A program made the position numbers and the translations under genes. Under the pieces are notes generated by a model, which was not told the origin of the DNA, did not search any database, and saw nothing but the letters and a program-made list of their open reading frames with translations. From assembly GCA_023525975.1 (NCBI GenBank), contig CM042021.1, positions 104,267,501 to 104,331,500 of the forward strand: a DNA stretch of 64,000 bases, in the 5' to 3' direction. Positions 11,041 through 23,926 of this stretch are shown here, in pieces. Within the stretch, counting starts at the first letter, position 1, and each line of letters begins with the position of its first letter. This stretch comes from Smallanthus sonchifolius (lineage: Eukaryota; Streptophyta; Magnoliopsida; Asterales; Asteraceae).

Positions 11041-12757
11041 TTTCATAAATTATACATATTTTACATGCACAATTATCCCCATATTCACAATTATAGACAA
11101 TATGTTAGGAATTGATACTTAATCTATTCAATTGTGTCACAACAGGATAATTAACCTTCGTTTGCAAAAACATGAAGAAATCACTCAAAATCAAGGAAAA
11201 TTTGCATCCGGAAGTCTATTGAATGAACCTGGACCAAGGAAGTCAAAGAGTCAACATGAGCAGAAACTGGCAATGCACGGGCGTGCATTGCTTTGCACAA
11301 CCATGAAAATTCTACCACGTCGCCCTGAGCCTGCCAGACCTGCCAGATTCCCTCACGTGCAAGAAAAAGGGTACTTTGCACGCCCGTTCATCCCAATGCA
11401 TGGCCGTGCATTGCCCAAATCTTAGCATATAAATATCAAGCTCATTCTAAGCATTTAGGTGTCTAAGATTGGGTTAGTGGAAGCCCTAGTGCTCTGCTAG
11501 GGCCGAAACACTCTCGGTTTTGTTCAAGTTTAGCTTTTTCTAGTTTTGTAATATGGAATGATTCTTCTCATTCAAGTAAACAAGAGGCAACCTATACCCA
11601 CTTTCCCTTGGTGTTGGATGACTTCCACATATGATCTAAGGGTTAGTGGAGTCACTTGTATGGTCATTCATGGCTAGTCTTCTTGCGTTACTTGGGTTGA
11701 TTGAACTTTATCTAATTAATGAAATATTTTTAGTATGTTATGTTCATGAAGTCTTTCTTTTAATATATCTTAAAAAGACAAGAATAAGTAATCTTTAAAC
11801 CGACTTAATGATCTTAAATCTTGTTAGTTACTTGAGCAAGACTTCTTGTTTGGGAAGTTTATTCGAGTTTGTATAGTATATATACAAATCTTGGTGCTAC
11901 CAAGGGCCCGGTTAGTATAGGTTTAACATTATGGGTTGATTGGAGGTTTGGGTATTCAACGAGTCATTCGAGTCTTAACTGGACCTTGTGATTCATGTCA
12001 GTATCTCTCTACTTCTCTTGTGTTGGCTTGAAGAGGACTTCTAGCGAGAGCCATGAGGTGTGACCTTGAGAAGGAGAGTTATATTTATTTAAAATATTAT
12101 TATAATTAAGGACAACTGTTTTAAGAATATAAATTGTTAGGTCCGAGCGTTCATAAAGTGGTTTTGGAGGAAGTTGCACATTTAGACTTTCCAAAAGAAA
12201 TTGCATGACAAGGCGTACGTCAGTCGACAGGATAATCTTAGTCCAAATATCAAATCACGGGACAGCCGACGGACTTGAGACCCGTTAAGATCCCGAGAAT
12301 TATTAGGAACAGTTGGCCGACCGTATCTACTGTTCTGTTATGAAATGCTAAATCCCCCATCAAAAGGGTTATTACTAGTAACTTTGACCAACCTTACTAA
12401 AATATAACATTAATTAACAAGTGATAACAACCAGAGTAACACCTTAAATGAGATGATATTCCTAATTAATTTTCTTTTCCTTTTTCCTTCTTTTAAACAA
12501 AAAAACCCCTTTTCCAACTTATTATCATAATCAGACAATAGCGAGGATTGAGTAAGGAATCCGTGTCCATGGTTCGATACTTGGTTTTTACCTAGACTAT
12601 ACTACTCTGTGACAGGTTCACTTACTTATTGTGTGTGTATTTAGTTGAAGTATTTATCATTTTAATTTTTAAATTTAAAACCTGATTTTGTGTAACTCTA
12701 AACCAAACATTAAAGATATATATATATATATATATATTATATCTCTCGTATTTGACA
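11041..12757 (+). mobile_element. Athila-type LTR (left copy)
   Basis: The first 1.4 kb matches 32819-34243 closely, starting with CATAAATTATACATATT against CATTAATTATACATATT there. It contains palindromic GCACGGGCGTGCATTG-type motifs at 11269-11415, a TATA box (TATAAATA, 11428-11435) right after them, and a primer-binding site just beyond its end. The extra 320 bases after 12440 are missing from the other copy, which is cut. ORFs on both strands here are chance frames. Confidence 0.75.
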
Positions 12758-12798
12758 TCAAGTTTTTGGTGTCGTTACCAGGGATATATATATATATA
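12714..12798. repeat. TA microsatellites flanking the primer-binding site
   Basis: (TA)n runs at about 12714-12738 and 12784-12798. The second marks the junction between Athila-type and chromovirus sequence. Confidence 0.8.
12767..12784 (+). promoter_or_regulatory. Primer-binding site, tRNA-Asp type (Athila/Tat)
   Basis: TGGTGTCGTTACCAGGGA differs in a few positions from the TGGCGCCGTTGCCGGGGA typical of Athila/Tat elements. It lies about 10 bases after the LTR end. Downstream sequence belongs to another element. Confidence 0.75.
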
Positions 12799-12802
12799 GT
12801 TC

Positions 12803-13641
12803 AGCTCAAAGCTCCGGACGGTAGCGAGATTTTGGTTTACGGGGATCGCGACGACGCGTTAACGAACGTCATATCGATGATAAAGGTAGAGAAGTATATA
12901 GGGCGAGATGCGAGGCCTACATGGCCTATGTTATAGACAATGATGTAAAGGTGAAAGAGTTGAAAGATGAAAGAGCTAATGATACAGTTGGAAGAACTTT
13001 TGGATAAAGGTTTTATCAGACCGAGCATTTCTCCTTGGGGTGCTCCGGTTCTGTTTGTAAAGTAGAAAGATGGTGCCATGAGAATGTGCATCGACTACGG
13101 AGAGTTGAACAAGCGTACAGTAAAGAACAAATATCCACTACCAAGGATCGATGAACTATTCAACCAGCTGCAATGCGCGAAATGGTTCTCTAAGATCGAT
13201 ATGCAGCCGGGATATCACCAGCTAAAAGTAAGAGAAGAGGATATACCAAAGACGGCGTTTCTCACGCGGTATGGGCATTACGAATTTCGTATGATGTCTT
13301 TCGGCTTGACAAATGCTCTAGCATCATTCATGAGTATGATGAACCAGGTGTGTAGACCAATGTTGGACAGGTCGATGATAGTATTTATAGACGACATACT
13401 TATTTATTCGAAGAGTGAAGGCGATCATGCTTGTCATCTTCGAGAGGTACTAAAGATGCTACAGAAAGAAAAGTTGTATGCCAAGTTTTCCAAATGCGCG
13501 TTCTGGCTTAAGGAAGTCCAATTCTTAGGTCACGTTATCAACACAGGCGGCATAATGGTTGACTCGGCTAAAATAGAGGCAGTAAAAGAATGGGAAATCC
13601 CAAAGACGCCGACTAAAATTTGAAGTTTTCTGGGATTTGCA
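12803..13641 (+). pseudogene. Old chromovirus pol, 5' part (reverse transcriptase)
   Basis: 12803-12937 encodes the linker before reverse transcriptase (LKAPDGSEILVYGDRD, KVEKYIG). A deletion follows, then reverse transcriptase from about 12970: LEELLDKGFIRPSISPWGAP, a stop at about 13063, MRMCIDYGELNKRTVKNKYP at 13078, the catalytic FIDDILIYSKSEGD, and FLGHVI. The frame stops at 13621 and is then interrupted by the young element inserted after TTGCA at 13637-13641. It resumes at 23927. Gag and protease were lost before the TA run at 12784. Confidence 0.85.
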
Positions 13642-16173
13642 TGTAACATTTCTGGTTTCTTTTTTTTACCATGTAAACGTTTCGATGCAATAAACGAGTA
13701 TTTCAATTTCAATTCGTGTGCAACAACCGTAAAAGCAATTACACATACAATACATTATGTTACAATAACAACTGAAAACGCCATTATCTCACAAGCCCCG
13801 AGGACCAAAACTGACAAAACTAAAAAAAACTACAAAACTAGGCAAGCACGGTCGCGCCTAAGACTAGGCACGGTCGCGCCTGCAGACCTAAGCACGGTCG
13901 TGCCTAATACAGGCACGGTCGCGCTGCTGAAACCACGTGACTCTGCAGAAGTCAGATCACAGCCATACTCGACGATTTCGCAAAATTTAAAGAATGGTCA
14001 AAGCCGGTTTTCGCGCGTCAGACCATAATTGACTGAATACAACCTGCAACACGCATCAATTACACTCCAATTTACAGATTTGTTTAATCCCATACCCACC
14101 ACAATCATGACTCGCGAATTCGTCGATATAGAGCCAGTTGCACGCTTCCTACACCCTCATATGCATCCACACAATCACCCAGAACTCTCACTCGACACTC
14201 ATACAACCTCTGTCGTCCGATTGATCGCCAAGAAGCAAAGCCGTCGACCCGTAGCCGACTGCATTAAATTGCCCTATTATAACAAGTAAGTAATACACCA
14301 CTAGCTTCGTATCACCCCCTACTACGAAAGCCCTATGCCAATTCGTAGTAGAAACACTCAAATCGGCCAGATTTTTGAACGAGAAAACGAAACTACACTT
14401 TTAGTCGAACTACCACTTAAACACGAAATAAATCCAATTAAGCCTTATAGATAGCTTCGTAATCATCCACTAAATGAAAGCCCTAAGAATCCAGAAGTGT
14501 TTAATATAAGAATCGAGCGAATTGAGTCTGGAAAAGACCCGACACGGTCGCGCTCATCACTGAGCGCGGTCGTGCCTGACCAAGCACAGTCGTGGTCCGA
14601 GTAAGGCCCGGTCGTGCTTACCGAGCAAACAAGTCCTGACCAAAAACAAACACTAGGCGCGGTCGTGCCTGACCAAGCACAGTCGTGGTCCGAGTAAGGC
14701 CCGGTCGTGCTTACCGAGCAAACAAGTCCTGACCAAAAACAAACACTAGGCGCGGTCGTGCTGGACACGAGCACGGTCGTGCTCCATGACCAGAACCTCT
14801 GTAGCCTTCTGACTCGACCACGGGCGCGCTCCAGACCACCACGATCACGCCCGGAGGCGAGCGCGGTCGTGCCGTTGATGAGCACGGTCGTGCTCAGTCA
14901 GAACTGAATCTTTACAGTTTCTCAGATTTGATGATTTTTATAAAACTTATGTTATAAACTTAACTGTTTAAACATAATCTCACCATTATTAAGCACAACA
15001 ATTATTTTCATCGATTAAATTGTTTTAAACCGATTCTTACCATTTGAAAATACATTTTCATTTAAAATTTCTAAATTTATAAAAAGTTATAACAAGATTT
15101 TATAAAACACTTTATTATGAAAAAGACTTTTATAAACCAATTGTATAAATCCTAGTTACATCAAATAAAACTTATATAAATATAAACTACTTTATATTTT
15201 GTGACGTTTTCTAAAATAAGTAGATAAAACGAATTTGTTTGTTTTACATTCAATTAAATATATATTCCACACTACCTTATATTTTAAATACATAACTAAA
15301 CGATACAATTCATTAGTGCAAATCCTTACGCTTGCAATACACTGAAACACTATAGTTACTTTAAACCTTATACACCGCATTAATACACGTCATACATTTA
15401 CTCGATAGGTCAAGCTCCGTGACCCACAAACACTTAACATTTACTTGGTTGTGCAATCTACACTCTCCAACACATGTGAGTCTACATAACCCCACTTTTA
15501 CTCTTTTTCACCTTTGGGGTGGACATGATTTACATTAAACAAATTGCAACTCTTTCATAGTACAATTCTTACTTGATTACATGAATTATTTGTGCAATAT
15601 GCTTGAATGCTATGAGTCATTACTATACATATATGACGCAACTCGTGCAAATCATTAACTCTGTACAAGCCAACGGTAAACAAGGATAGTACTATTGAGT
15701 CTGACAAACCCACCCGGGTAGGGTGTTTGTTACCGACTTTACATTAGGGTAACCTGCGTGTTATGCCTCAGTCACAAGGTTTGATTGTGCACCTAGTATA
15801 ACTATAGATTCTCCATATTTGTCTTATATACCATGTGAATCAAGGAATTGTATAAACAGTTTTGAACTCTTATTTGTGTGACAAAACTTATGTATGCTCA
15901 CCAACTTTTTAGTTGACCCTTGTTTTTAAATCATGTTTCAGGTGCTAACAATTGAGATGATTACAAGTTGCTTCCACCTAGTTTGAGGACCTAGTTAAAA
16001 GGCTCTAAAATAAACATTATTATGTATTTTGTTATGTTTCGTGTACTTGTTGGATTGTTGTTTGATTTCAATGAAAACTGCATGTTAATTATTTCAACCT
16101 TAGCAAACCATGAGCTATGAACAGTCTGCACGCTTCACGCCCCGACGTTTCCGCCGCCGGTTGGGGTGTGACA
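13642..16173 (+). repeat. 5' LTR of the Tekay-type element
   Basis: 2532 bases from TGTAACATTTCTGG to GGTTGGGGTGTGACA. Palindromic GCACGGTCGTGCC-type motifs cluster at 13848-13935 and 14545-14905. A 93-base unit (starting GCGCGGTCGTGCCTGACC) is present twice, at 14564 and 14657, but once in the other LTR. An 86-codon frame at 14029-14289 is in both LTRs, as expected from LTR duplication, so this is not evidence that it is translated. Confidence 0.93.
14564..14749. repeat. 93-base tandem duplication specific to the 5' LTR
   Basis: Two head-to-tail copies with starts at 14564 and 14657; a third partial start is at 14750. The other LTR has a single copy, so the duplication (or its loss there) occurred after insertion or during the last replication. 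Confidence 0.85.
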
Positions 16174-16177
16174 GATT

Positions 16178-16189
16178 TGGTATCAGAGC
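16178..16189 (+). promoter_or_regulatory. Primer-binding site, initiator tRNA-Met
   Basis: TGGTATCAGAGC, four bases after the LTR end. About 700 bases of untranslated leader without a recognisable ORF follow before gag. Confidence 0.93.
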
Positions 16190-16885
16190 CTTGGTTATAG
16201 GGAATTAGGTTATTAGACACCATTGACCTAGACTATAACTTTAGGACACCCAACAATGCCATGCTACATGTTTTATGTGATACGTGCTATTTGCTTTATG
16301 TCACATGCTTTATGTGTTAGTTATTTGATACTTAAAATGTTTAGACTACATGACTTAATAAGCATACGTAAATAATAAATTAAATAAATCGTATCCATAC
16401 CCGTATCCTAAGCCCCGTATCCTAAGCCGCGTATCCTACTTAACTGCTTCTATGTCATCATCGCCATAACTTGTGGAAAAACTCATACTCTTAGACACTA
16501 GTCTATCAAAAATATTATTATATACCCGTTAAGGTTTTAGACTCTGTTAATTATTAAAGGACATGTGCAATCTGGAAGGGTGACACCTGTATTCTGGGTT
16601 TTCTGTCTAGGAAAGCATTTCATATAAATCCCAATCAACCGAGGGATCCGTATGCTTTCCTGGGAATTCCCGGGATGAGTGTTTACCTATAGGCTAAAGC
16701 ACGTCTCCTTGAAAATTATATAAGTCTAATTAACCTTAATATGTCATTGTGTTCAAGTAGAAATGTGATTACTTGAAAACAATCCGAACTATGAAATAAA
16801 TGTGTTATTATTCCTCCTATCCTAAATTTCAACGGATTTTTTTTAAATTCTCACAACACTTTTGTATCCATTCTCTTTTTATAGA

Positions 16886-17737
16886 ATGCCTCCTCGTCGT
16901 AACATCAACCGCAACAACACCGACAACGCCAACAATAGCACCAACACCAATACCGGCAATGCCAACAACAACAATAATACCGACCTTGCTGCTCTCCTCA
17001 CTCAGCTAGTAACTCAACTAACTCAAGCCAATAACAACAACAATGGGAACGCCAGTGGTAGTGCTAATACTGGTAGTGGCGGTGGTGCCAACCCGCCACA
17101 ATGTACCTTCAAGCATTTCAACTCTTGCAATCCCTTGAAATTTTATGGTACCGAAGGAGCCACGGGACTCCTTCAATGGTTCAAAAATATTGAGGGCACC
17201 TTCCTCAATAGTGACTGTCCGGACAATCTGCGAGTCCGCCATGCCACTAGTGTCTTCCAAAAACGGGCACTAACCTGGTGGAATGGGGAGAAGAGAACAA
17301 GGGGAGTAGAAGTAGCAATGGCTCTGCCATGGGATGAGCTAAAAAGGATCATGACCGAGGAATTCTGTCCTCGGAACGAAATGAAAAAGCTGGAAGCAGA
17401 ATTTTGGGATCTTACCCAAGATAGTGGTGAAAGCTTAGCATACACCAACCGTTTTCACGAACTGAGCATGCTGGTACCTCACATGGTTACGCCTTTGTCT
17501 AGGTGTATTGAAAAATATATCGGTGGCCTACCGAGACAAATCCAGGACACTGTTTTGGGAAGAAATCCTGCAAGCCTGGAGGATGCTATTCGTCTGGCTG
17601 CTACTTTGACTGATAATCACGTTAAAGCAGGTACTCTTACCAGAAAGGGGGCCAAGAAAGTTTCTGACACCACAACACCTCCTGCTCATGTCAAGGAGGT
17701 CAAAACCGAACCACAACACGAGGAAGAGGAAAGCTAA
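16886..17737 (+). CDS. gag: Gag polyprotein, capsid part (retrotransposon)
   Basis: 283 codons from ATG at 16886 (MPPRRNINRNN), chosen over an upstream TTG because MPPRR is the usual start in this lineage. Residues ~5-75 are Asn/Thr-rich and low complexity. The capsid (Retrotrans_gag) domain follows, with FYGTEGATGLLQWFKNIE, RALTWWNGEKRTRG and FHELSMLVPHMV. The frame closes at 17735-17737 just before the nucleocapsid region, which continues in the +1 frame. An extra base in the run GAGGAAGAGGAAAGC is the simplest cause; programmed frameshifting is possible but unsupported. The product would form the particle that packages the element RNA in the cytoplasm. Confidence 0.85.
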   Translation: MPPRRNINRNNTDNANNSTNTNTGNANNNNNTDLAALLTQLVTQLTQANNNNNGNASGSANTGSGGGANPPQCTFKHFNSCNPLKFYGTEGATGLLQWFKNIEGTFLNSDCPDNLRVRHATSVFQKRALTWWNGEKRTRGVEVAMALPWDELKRIMTEEFCPRNEMKKLEAEFWDLTQDSGESLAYTNRFHELSMLVPHMVTPLSRCIEKYIGGLPRQIQDTVLGRNPASLEDAIRLAATLTDNHVKAGTLTRKGAKKVSDTTTPPAHVKEVKTEPQHEEEES

Positions 17738-20700
17738 GAACTATGCCGTGATCACTCCGGCTGCCCCAGTCAACCAAGTTGCTCCTATGGCTCAGAACCG
17801 AGTCAAGAAACAATATGTGGGAAACAATCTGTTGTGCAACACCTGCAATTATCACCATTTCCCAAATGTACCCTGCCGCCTATGTGCCAGCTGTGGAAGA
17901 TATGGGCATGTAGCTAACACCTGCAGAAGTAATCCGACTGGTAATCAAGTCAACCGGGGAAACGGGGCTAATCAAGCAGTTCCAGCTATTGGCAATGGGC
18001 ATGCTTGCTTCGAGTGTGGCGACCCAAACCACTTCCGAGACCGATGTCCAAAACTTGTGAACAATACTCAAGGCGGAGCTCGTGGGCGTGCCTTCAACAT
18101 CAACGCCATCGAGGCTCAGGCCAGCGATCATGTGGTCAACGGTACGTTTCTTATGAATAACCAATATGCTTCTATACTATTTGATACCGGAGCCGATAAG
18201 AGTTTTGTGTCCCTTAACTTTGAACCTTTACTTGCAAAAACACGATCCAAACTAGAGAAAACCTTCACCGTTGAAGTAGCGGATGGAAATTCCATCACTA
18301 TTGACTCCATTGTCCATGACTGCTCACTAGAACTCAATGGTCACACATTTCCAGTCAACCTAATACCAATGCCATTAGGGAGTTTTGACGTCATCATCGG
18401 CATGGATTGGTTGTCTAAAAACCACGCCGAAGTCATGTGTTTTGAAAAATACATCCGAATACCTCTTCCATCGGGAGACATATTGAAAGTCTTTGGCGAG
18501 AAACCTTGCAAAGGACTCAAACTGATGTCCTGCATCACCACCCAGAAATACATACGAAAGAAGTGCATGGTTTTCCTAGCTCATGTAATCCAAAAAGAAG
18601 ACAAGGAAAGAAGAGTAGAAGATATTCCCATCATTCGGGAGTTTCCCGAAGTCTTTCCCGATGACTTGCCTGGCCTTCCACCTGTTCGGGAAGTAAAGTT
18701 TCGAATCGATCTTATACCCCGAGCAAACCCTGTGGCTAAAGCTCCATACCGGCTTGCACCTTCCGAATTGCAAGAACTTGCAAGTCAACTTCAAGAACTC
18801 GCTGACAAAGGTTTCATACGGCCAAGTCATTCACCGTGGGGTGCACCAGTCTTGTTTGTTAAAAAGAAGGATGGTTCATTCCGCATGTGTATTGACTATC
18901 GAGAGCTCAACAAGCTTACAATCAAAAACCGCTACCCGTTACCTAGGATTGACGACCTCTTCGATCAACTCCAAGGTTATACTTGTTTCTCGAAGATTGA
19001 TCTTCGATCTGGTTATCATCAACTGCGTGTCCGAGAAGAAGATATTCCAAAGACCGCCTTCCAAACAAGATATGGTCATTACTAGTTCACGGTTATGCCT
19101 TTTGGGTTGACCAATGCACCTGCTGTCTTTATGGATCTCATGAACCGCATGTGCAAACCATACCTTGACAAATTCGTGATCGTTTTCATCGATGACATCT
19201 TGATCTATTCCAAGACTGAGGAAGAACATGAACAGCACCTTAGACTGATTTTGGATCTCCTGAGAACCGAACAATTATACGCCAAGTTCTCCAAATGTGA
19301 ATTTTGGCTAAAGGAGGTTCAATTTTTGGGTCATGTTGTCAATAAAAAGGGAATACATGTCGACCCTGCCAAGATCGAAGCTGTCAAGAATTGGAGTGCT
19401 CCTCAAACCCCTACCGAGGTTCGTTCGTTCCTTGGTTTAGCGGGTTATTACCGAAGATTCATTTCTAACTTCTCCAAGATTGCTGTTCCCCTCACCGCCT
19501 TGACGCATAAAGGAAAACCTTATGTATGGGGACCGAAACAAGAAGAAGCTTTCCAAACTCTTAAACAGAAGTTATGTGATGCTCCTATTCTGACTCTTCC
19601 CGAAGGAAACGACGATCTAGTCGTCTACTGTGATGCCTCTAACCTAGGCCTTGGTTGTGTTCTCATGCAACGAGGCAAGGTAATCGCTTATGCATCGAGG
19701 CAACTCAAGATCCACGAGAAAAACTATACGACGCACGATTTGGAGTTGGGTGCAGTCATATTTGACTTGAAGATTTGGAGACATTATCTATATGGCACAA
19801 AATGTGTGGTATTCACCGACCACAAAAGCCTCCAACACATCTTCAACCAAAAAGAACTCAACATGAGGCAACGACGTTGGGTTGAACTCCTCAATGATTA
19901 CGATTGCGAGATTCGTTATCATCCCAGCAAGGCAAACGTAGTAGCCGATGCGCTGAGACGTAAAGAACGTGTCATGCTCCAAAGTGTCAAGATTCATTCC
20001 GACATTCAAACCCGTATTCTAGCAGCTCAACACGTCTCGATTACCGAGGGCAATATGTATGAGGAAATGTCGTGTGGTGCTGAATTCCAACTAGAGACTA
20101 AAAACAATGGCTTGCTTTATTTCTTGGATCGTATTTGGGTTCCCAATCGCAATGATCTCCGGGAATTCCTCATGACTGAAGCACACAAGTCTCGGTATTC
20201 TATCCATCCCTGTGCGGATAAAATGTATCACAATCTTCGACCACAATATTGGTGGCCTGGTATGAAGAAAGACATTGCACTCTATGTTGCAAAATGTCTA
20301 ACCTGCTCTAAAGTCAAAGCCGAACATCAACGTCCTTCCGGCTTACTTGAACAACCGGAAATCCCCGTGTGGAAATGGGAAAATCTAGCCATGGACTTCA
20401 TTACTAAACTCCCCCGTACTTCAAACGGCTATGATAGCATTTGGGTAATCATCGACCGTCTCACAAAGTCCGCACACTTCCTGCCCATCCATGAAGACTA
20501 TCGGGTTGAGAAATTGGCCCGAATCTATATTGACGAAATTGTGAGTCGACACGGTATACCTTTGAGCATAATCTCCGACAGAGATGCTCGTTTCACTTCC
20601 AGATTTTGGCAATCTCTGCAAAAGGCACTTGGCACACGATTGGATTTAAGCACAGCCTACCATCCCCAAACTGATGGCCAGACTGAACGAACAATCCAAA

Positions 20701-21452
20701 CGCTCGAAGACATGCTGAGAGCCTGTGTCATAGACTTTGGTGGCAATTGGGATTCACACTTGACACTGATTGAATTCTCCTACAATAACAGCTACCACAC
20801 CAGCATCAACATGGCTCCATTCGAAGCTCTTTATGGTCGCAAATGCCGTTCTCCCATCTGTTGGAACGAGATTGGTGAAGCACAAATCACCGGTCCCGAG
20901 TAAATTCAGGAAACATCCGACAAAATCCTTCAAATCCGTGACAACATCCGAGTAGCGAGAAGTCGACAAAAGAGCTATGCCGACAAGCGACGAAAACCCT
21001 TGGAATTCCAAGTAGGTGACCTTGTGCTTCTCAAAGTATCCCCTTGGAAGGGTGTGATCCGCTTTTGAAAGAAAGGCAAGCTAGCACCTCGTTACGTAGG
21101 CCCGTTCAAGATCCTTGAAAGAATCGGGAAAGTGGCTTACAAACTTGAGCTACCTCCAGCACTCAACAATGTTCATCCAACCTTCCACGTGTCCAACCTG
21201 AAGAAATGTCTTGTTGATGAGAACCTCCACATACCTCTTGACGACGTGCGCATCGATGAAACGATGCACTTTGTCGAGAAACCGGTGGAAATCATGGACC
21301 GTGAGATCAAGCAACTCAAACGCAGCCGCATTCCTATAGTCAAAGTCCGTTGGGATTCTAAACGTGGTCCTGAGTTTACATGGGAACGTGAAGACCAAGT
21401 GAAACTAAAGTATCCTCACCTCTTCACCGATTCAGTAGCCTCAACTAGTTGA
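17738..21452 (+). pseudogene. pol: Pol polyprotein: NC, protease, RT, RNase H, integrase, chromodomain
   Basis: One frame with three stops: TAG at 19083-19085 (where relatives have Glu before FTVMPFGL), TAA at 20901-20903 (after GPE) and TGA at 21066-21068. Order of domains: two CX2CX4HX4C zinc knuckles (CASCGRYGHVANTC near 17883; CFECGDPNHFRDRC at 18006), protease with DTGAD at 18183, reverse transcriptase with FIDDILIYSKT near 19185, RNase H (YCDASNLGLG), integrase with an HHCC finger and acidic triad (MDFITKLP, ISDRDARF, TDGQTERTIQ), and a chromodomain-like tail (RGPEFTWERED, KYPHLF). It cannot make a full product itself; any mobility would need proteins supplied by relatives. Confidence 0.93.
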
Positions 21453-21471
21453 ATTTCGGGACGAAATCCCC

Positions 21472-21486
21472 TCAACATGGGGAGAC
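21472..21486 (+). promoter_or_regulatory. Polypurine tract and 3' LTR junction
   Basis: A short purine-rich stretch ending ATGGGGAGAC directly precedes the TGTAACATT start of the 3' LTR. Confidence 0.8.
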
Positions 21487-23926
21487 TGTAACATTTCTGG
21501 TTTCTTTTTTTTACCATGTAAACGTTTCGATGCAATAAACGAGTATTTCAATTTCAATTCGTGTGCAACAACCGTAAAAGCAATTACACATACAATACAT
21601 TATGCTACAATAACAACTGAAAACGCCATTATCTCACAAGCCCCGAGGACCAAAACTGACAAAACTAAAAAAAAACTACAAAACTAGGCAAGCACGGTCG
21701 CGCCTAAGACTAGGCACGGTCGCGCCTGCAGACCTAAGCACGGTCGTGCCTAATACAGGCACGGTCGCGCTGCTGAAACCACGTGACTCTGCAGAAGTCA
21801 GATCACAGCCATACTCGACGATTTCGCAAAATTTAAAGAATGGTCAAAGCCGGTTTTCGCGCGTCAGACCATAATTGACTGAATACAACCTGCAACACGA
21901 ATCAATTACACTCCAATTTACAGATTTGTTTAATCCCATACCCACCACAATCATGACTCGCGAATTCGTCGATATAGAGCCAGTTGCACGCTTCCTACAC
22001 CCTCATATGCATCCACACAATCACCCAGAACTCTCACTCGACACTCATACAACCTCTGTCGTCCGATTGATCGCCAAGAAGCAAAGCCGTCGACCCGTAG
22101 CCGACTGCATTAAATTGCCCTATTATAACAAGTAAGTAATACACCATTAGCTTCGTATCACCCCCTACTACGAAAGCCCTATGCCAATTCGTAGTAGAAA
22201 CACTCAAATCGGCCAGATTTTTGAACGAGAAAACGAAACTACACTTTTAGTCGAACTACCACTTAAACACGAAATAAATCCAATTAAGCCTTATAGATAG
22301 CTTCGTAATCATCCACTAAATGAAAGCCCTAAGAATCCAGAAGTGTTTAATATAAGAATCGAGCGAATTGAGTCTGGAAAAGACCCGACACGGTCGCGCT
22401 CATCACTGAGCGCGGTCGTGCCTGACCAAGCACAGTCGTGGTCCGAGTAAGGCCCGGTCGTGCTTACCGAGCAAACAAGTCCTGACCAAAAACAAACACT
22501 AGGCGACGTCGTGCTGGACACGAGCACGGTCGTGCTCCATGACCAGAACCTCTGTAGCCTTCTGACTCGACCACGGGCGCGCTCCAGACCACCACGGTCA
22601 CGCCCGGAGGCGAGCGCGGTCGTGCCGTTGATGAGCACGGTCGTGCTCAGTCAGAACTGAATCTTTACAGTTTCTCAGATTTGATGATTTTTATAAAACT
22701 TATGTTATAAACTTAACTGTTTAAACAGAATCTCACCATTATTAAGCACAACAATTATTTTCATCGATTAAATTGTTTTAAACCGATTCTTACCATTTGA
22801 AAATACATTTTCATTTAAAATTTCTAAATTTATAAAAAGTTATAACAAGATTTTATAAAACACTTTATTATGAAAAAGACTTTTATAAACCAATTGTATA
22901 AATCCTAGTTACATTAAATAAAACTTATATAAATATAAACTACTTTATATTTTGTGACGTTTTCTAAAATAAGTAGATAAAACGAATTTGTTTGTTTTAC
23001 GTTCAATTAAATATATATACCACACTACCTTATATTTTAAATACATAACTAAACGATACAATTCATTAGTGCAAATCCTTACGCTTGCAATACACTGAAA
23101 CACTATAGTTACTTTAAACCTTATACACCGCATTAATACACGTCATACATTTACTCGATAGGTCAAGCTCCGTGACCCACAAACACTTAACATTTACTTG
23201 GTTGTGCAATCTACACTCTCCAACACATGTGAGTCTACATAACCCCACTTTTACTCTTTTTCACCTTTGGGGTGGACATGATTTACATTAAACAAATTGC
23301 AACTCTTTCATAGTACAATTCTTACTTGATTACATGAATTATTTGTGCAATATGCTTGAATGCTATGAGTCATTACTATACATACATGACGCAACTCGTG
23401 CAAATCATTAACTCTGTACAAGCCAACGGTAAACAAGGATAGTACTATTGAGTCTGACAAACCCACCCGGGTAGGGTGTTTGTTACCGACTTTACATTAG
23501 GGTAACCTGCGTGTTATGCCTCAGTCACAAGGTTTGATTGTGCACCTAGTATAACTATAGATTCTCCATATTTGTCTTATATACCATGTGAATCAAGGAA
23601 TTGTATAAACAGTTTTGAACTCTTATTTGTGTGACAAAACTTATGTATGCTCACCAACTTTTTAGTTGACCCTTGTTTTTAAATCATGTTTCAGGTGCTA
23701 ACAATTGAGATGATTACAAGTTGCTTCCACCTAGTTTGAGGACCTAGTTAAAAGGCTCTAAAATAAACATTATTATGTATTTTGTTATGTTTCGTGTACT
23801 TGTTGGATTGTTGTTTGATTTCAATGAAAACTGCATGTTAATTATTTCAACCTTAGCAAACCATGAGCTATGAACAGTCTGCACGCTTCACGCCCCGACG
23901 TTTCCGCCGCCGGTTGGGGTGTGACA
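21487..23926 (+). repeat. 3' LTR of the Tekay-type element
   Basis: 2440 bases, nearly identical to 13642-16173; one copy of the 93-base unit and one extra A in an A-run. Followed by TTGCA, the target-site duplication. Confidence 0.93.

Larger units (their letters stand above)
13642..23926 (+). mobile_element. Young Tekay-type chromovirus (Ty3/gypsy), full length
   Basis: A complete 10.3-kb element: LTR (13642-16173), primer-binding site, gag, pol with chromodomain-like tail, polypurine tract, LTR (21487-23926). The target-site duplication TTGCA is at 13637-13641 and 23927-23931. By eye the LTRs differ at about 11 positions in ~2.4 kb, plus one extra A and one 93-base duplication, so the insertion is recent. 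Coding capacity is broken by one frameshift and three stops. Long LTRs, a tRNA-Met primer site and the chromodomain-like C-terminus fit the Tekay (Del) clade; clade naming is by domain pattern, not phylogeny. Confidence 0.93.

Noticed and set aside
14029..14289. 86-codon frame repeated almost exactly at 21875-22135
   Set aside because: Both lie in the LTRs of one young element, so similarity follows from LTR duplication and says nothing about translation.
14463..14885. 140-codon minus frame with repeated peptide units
   Set aside because: It is the translation of the palindromic tandem repeats; the repeat peptides mirror the DNA period.
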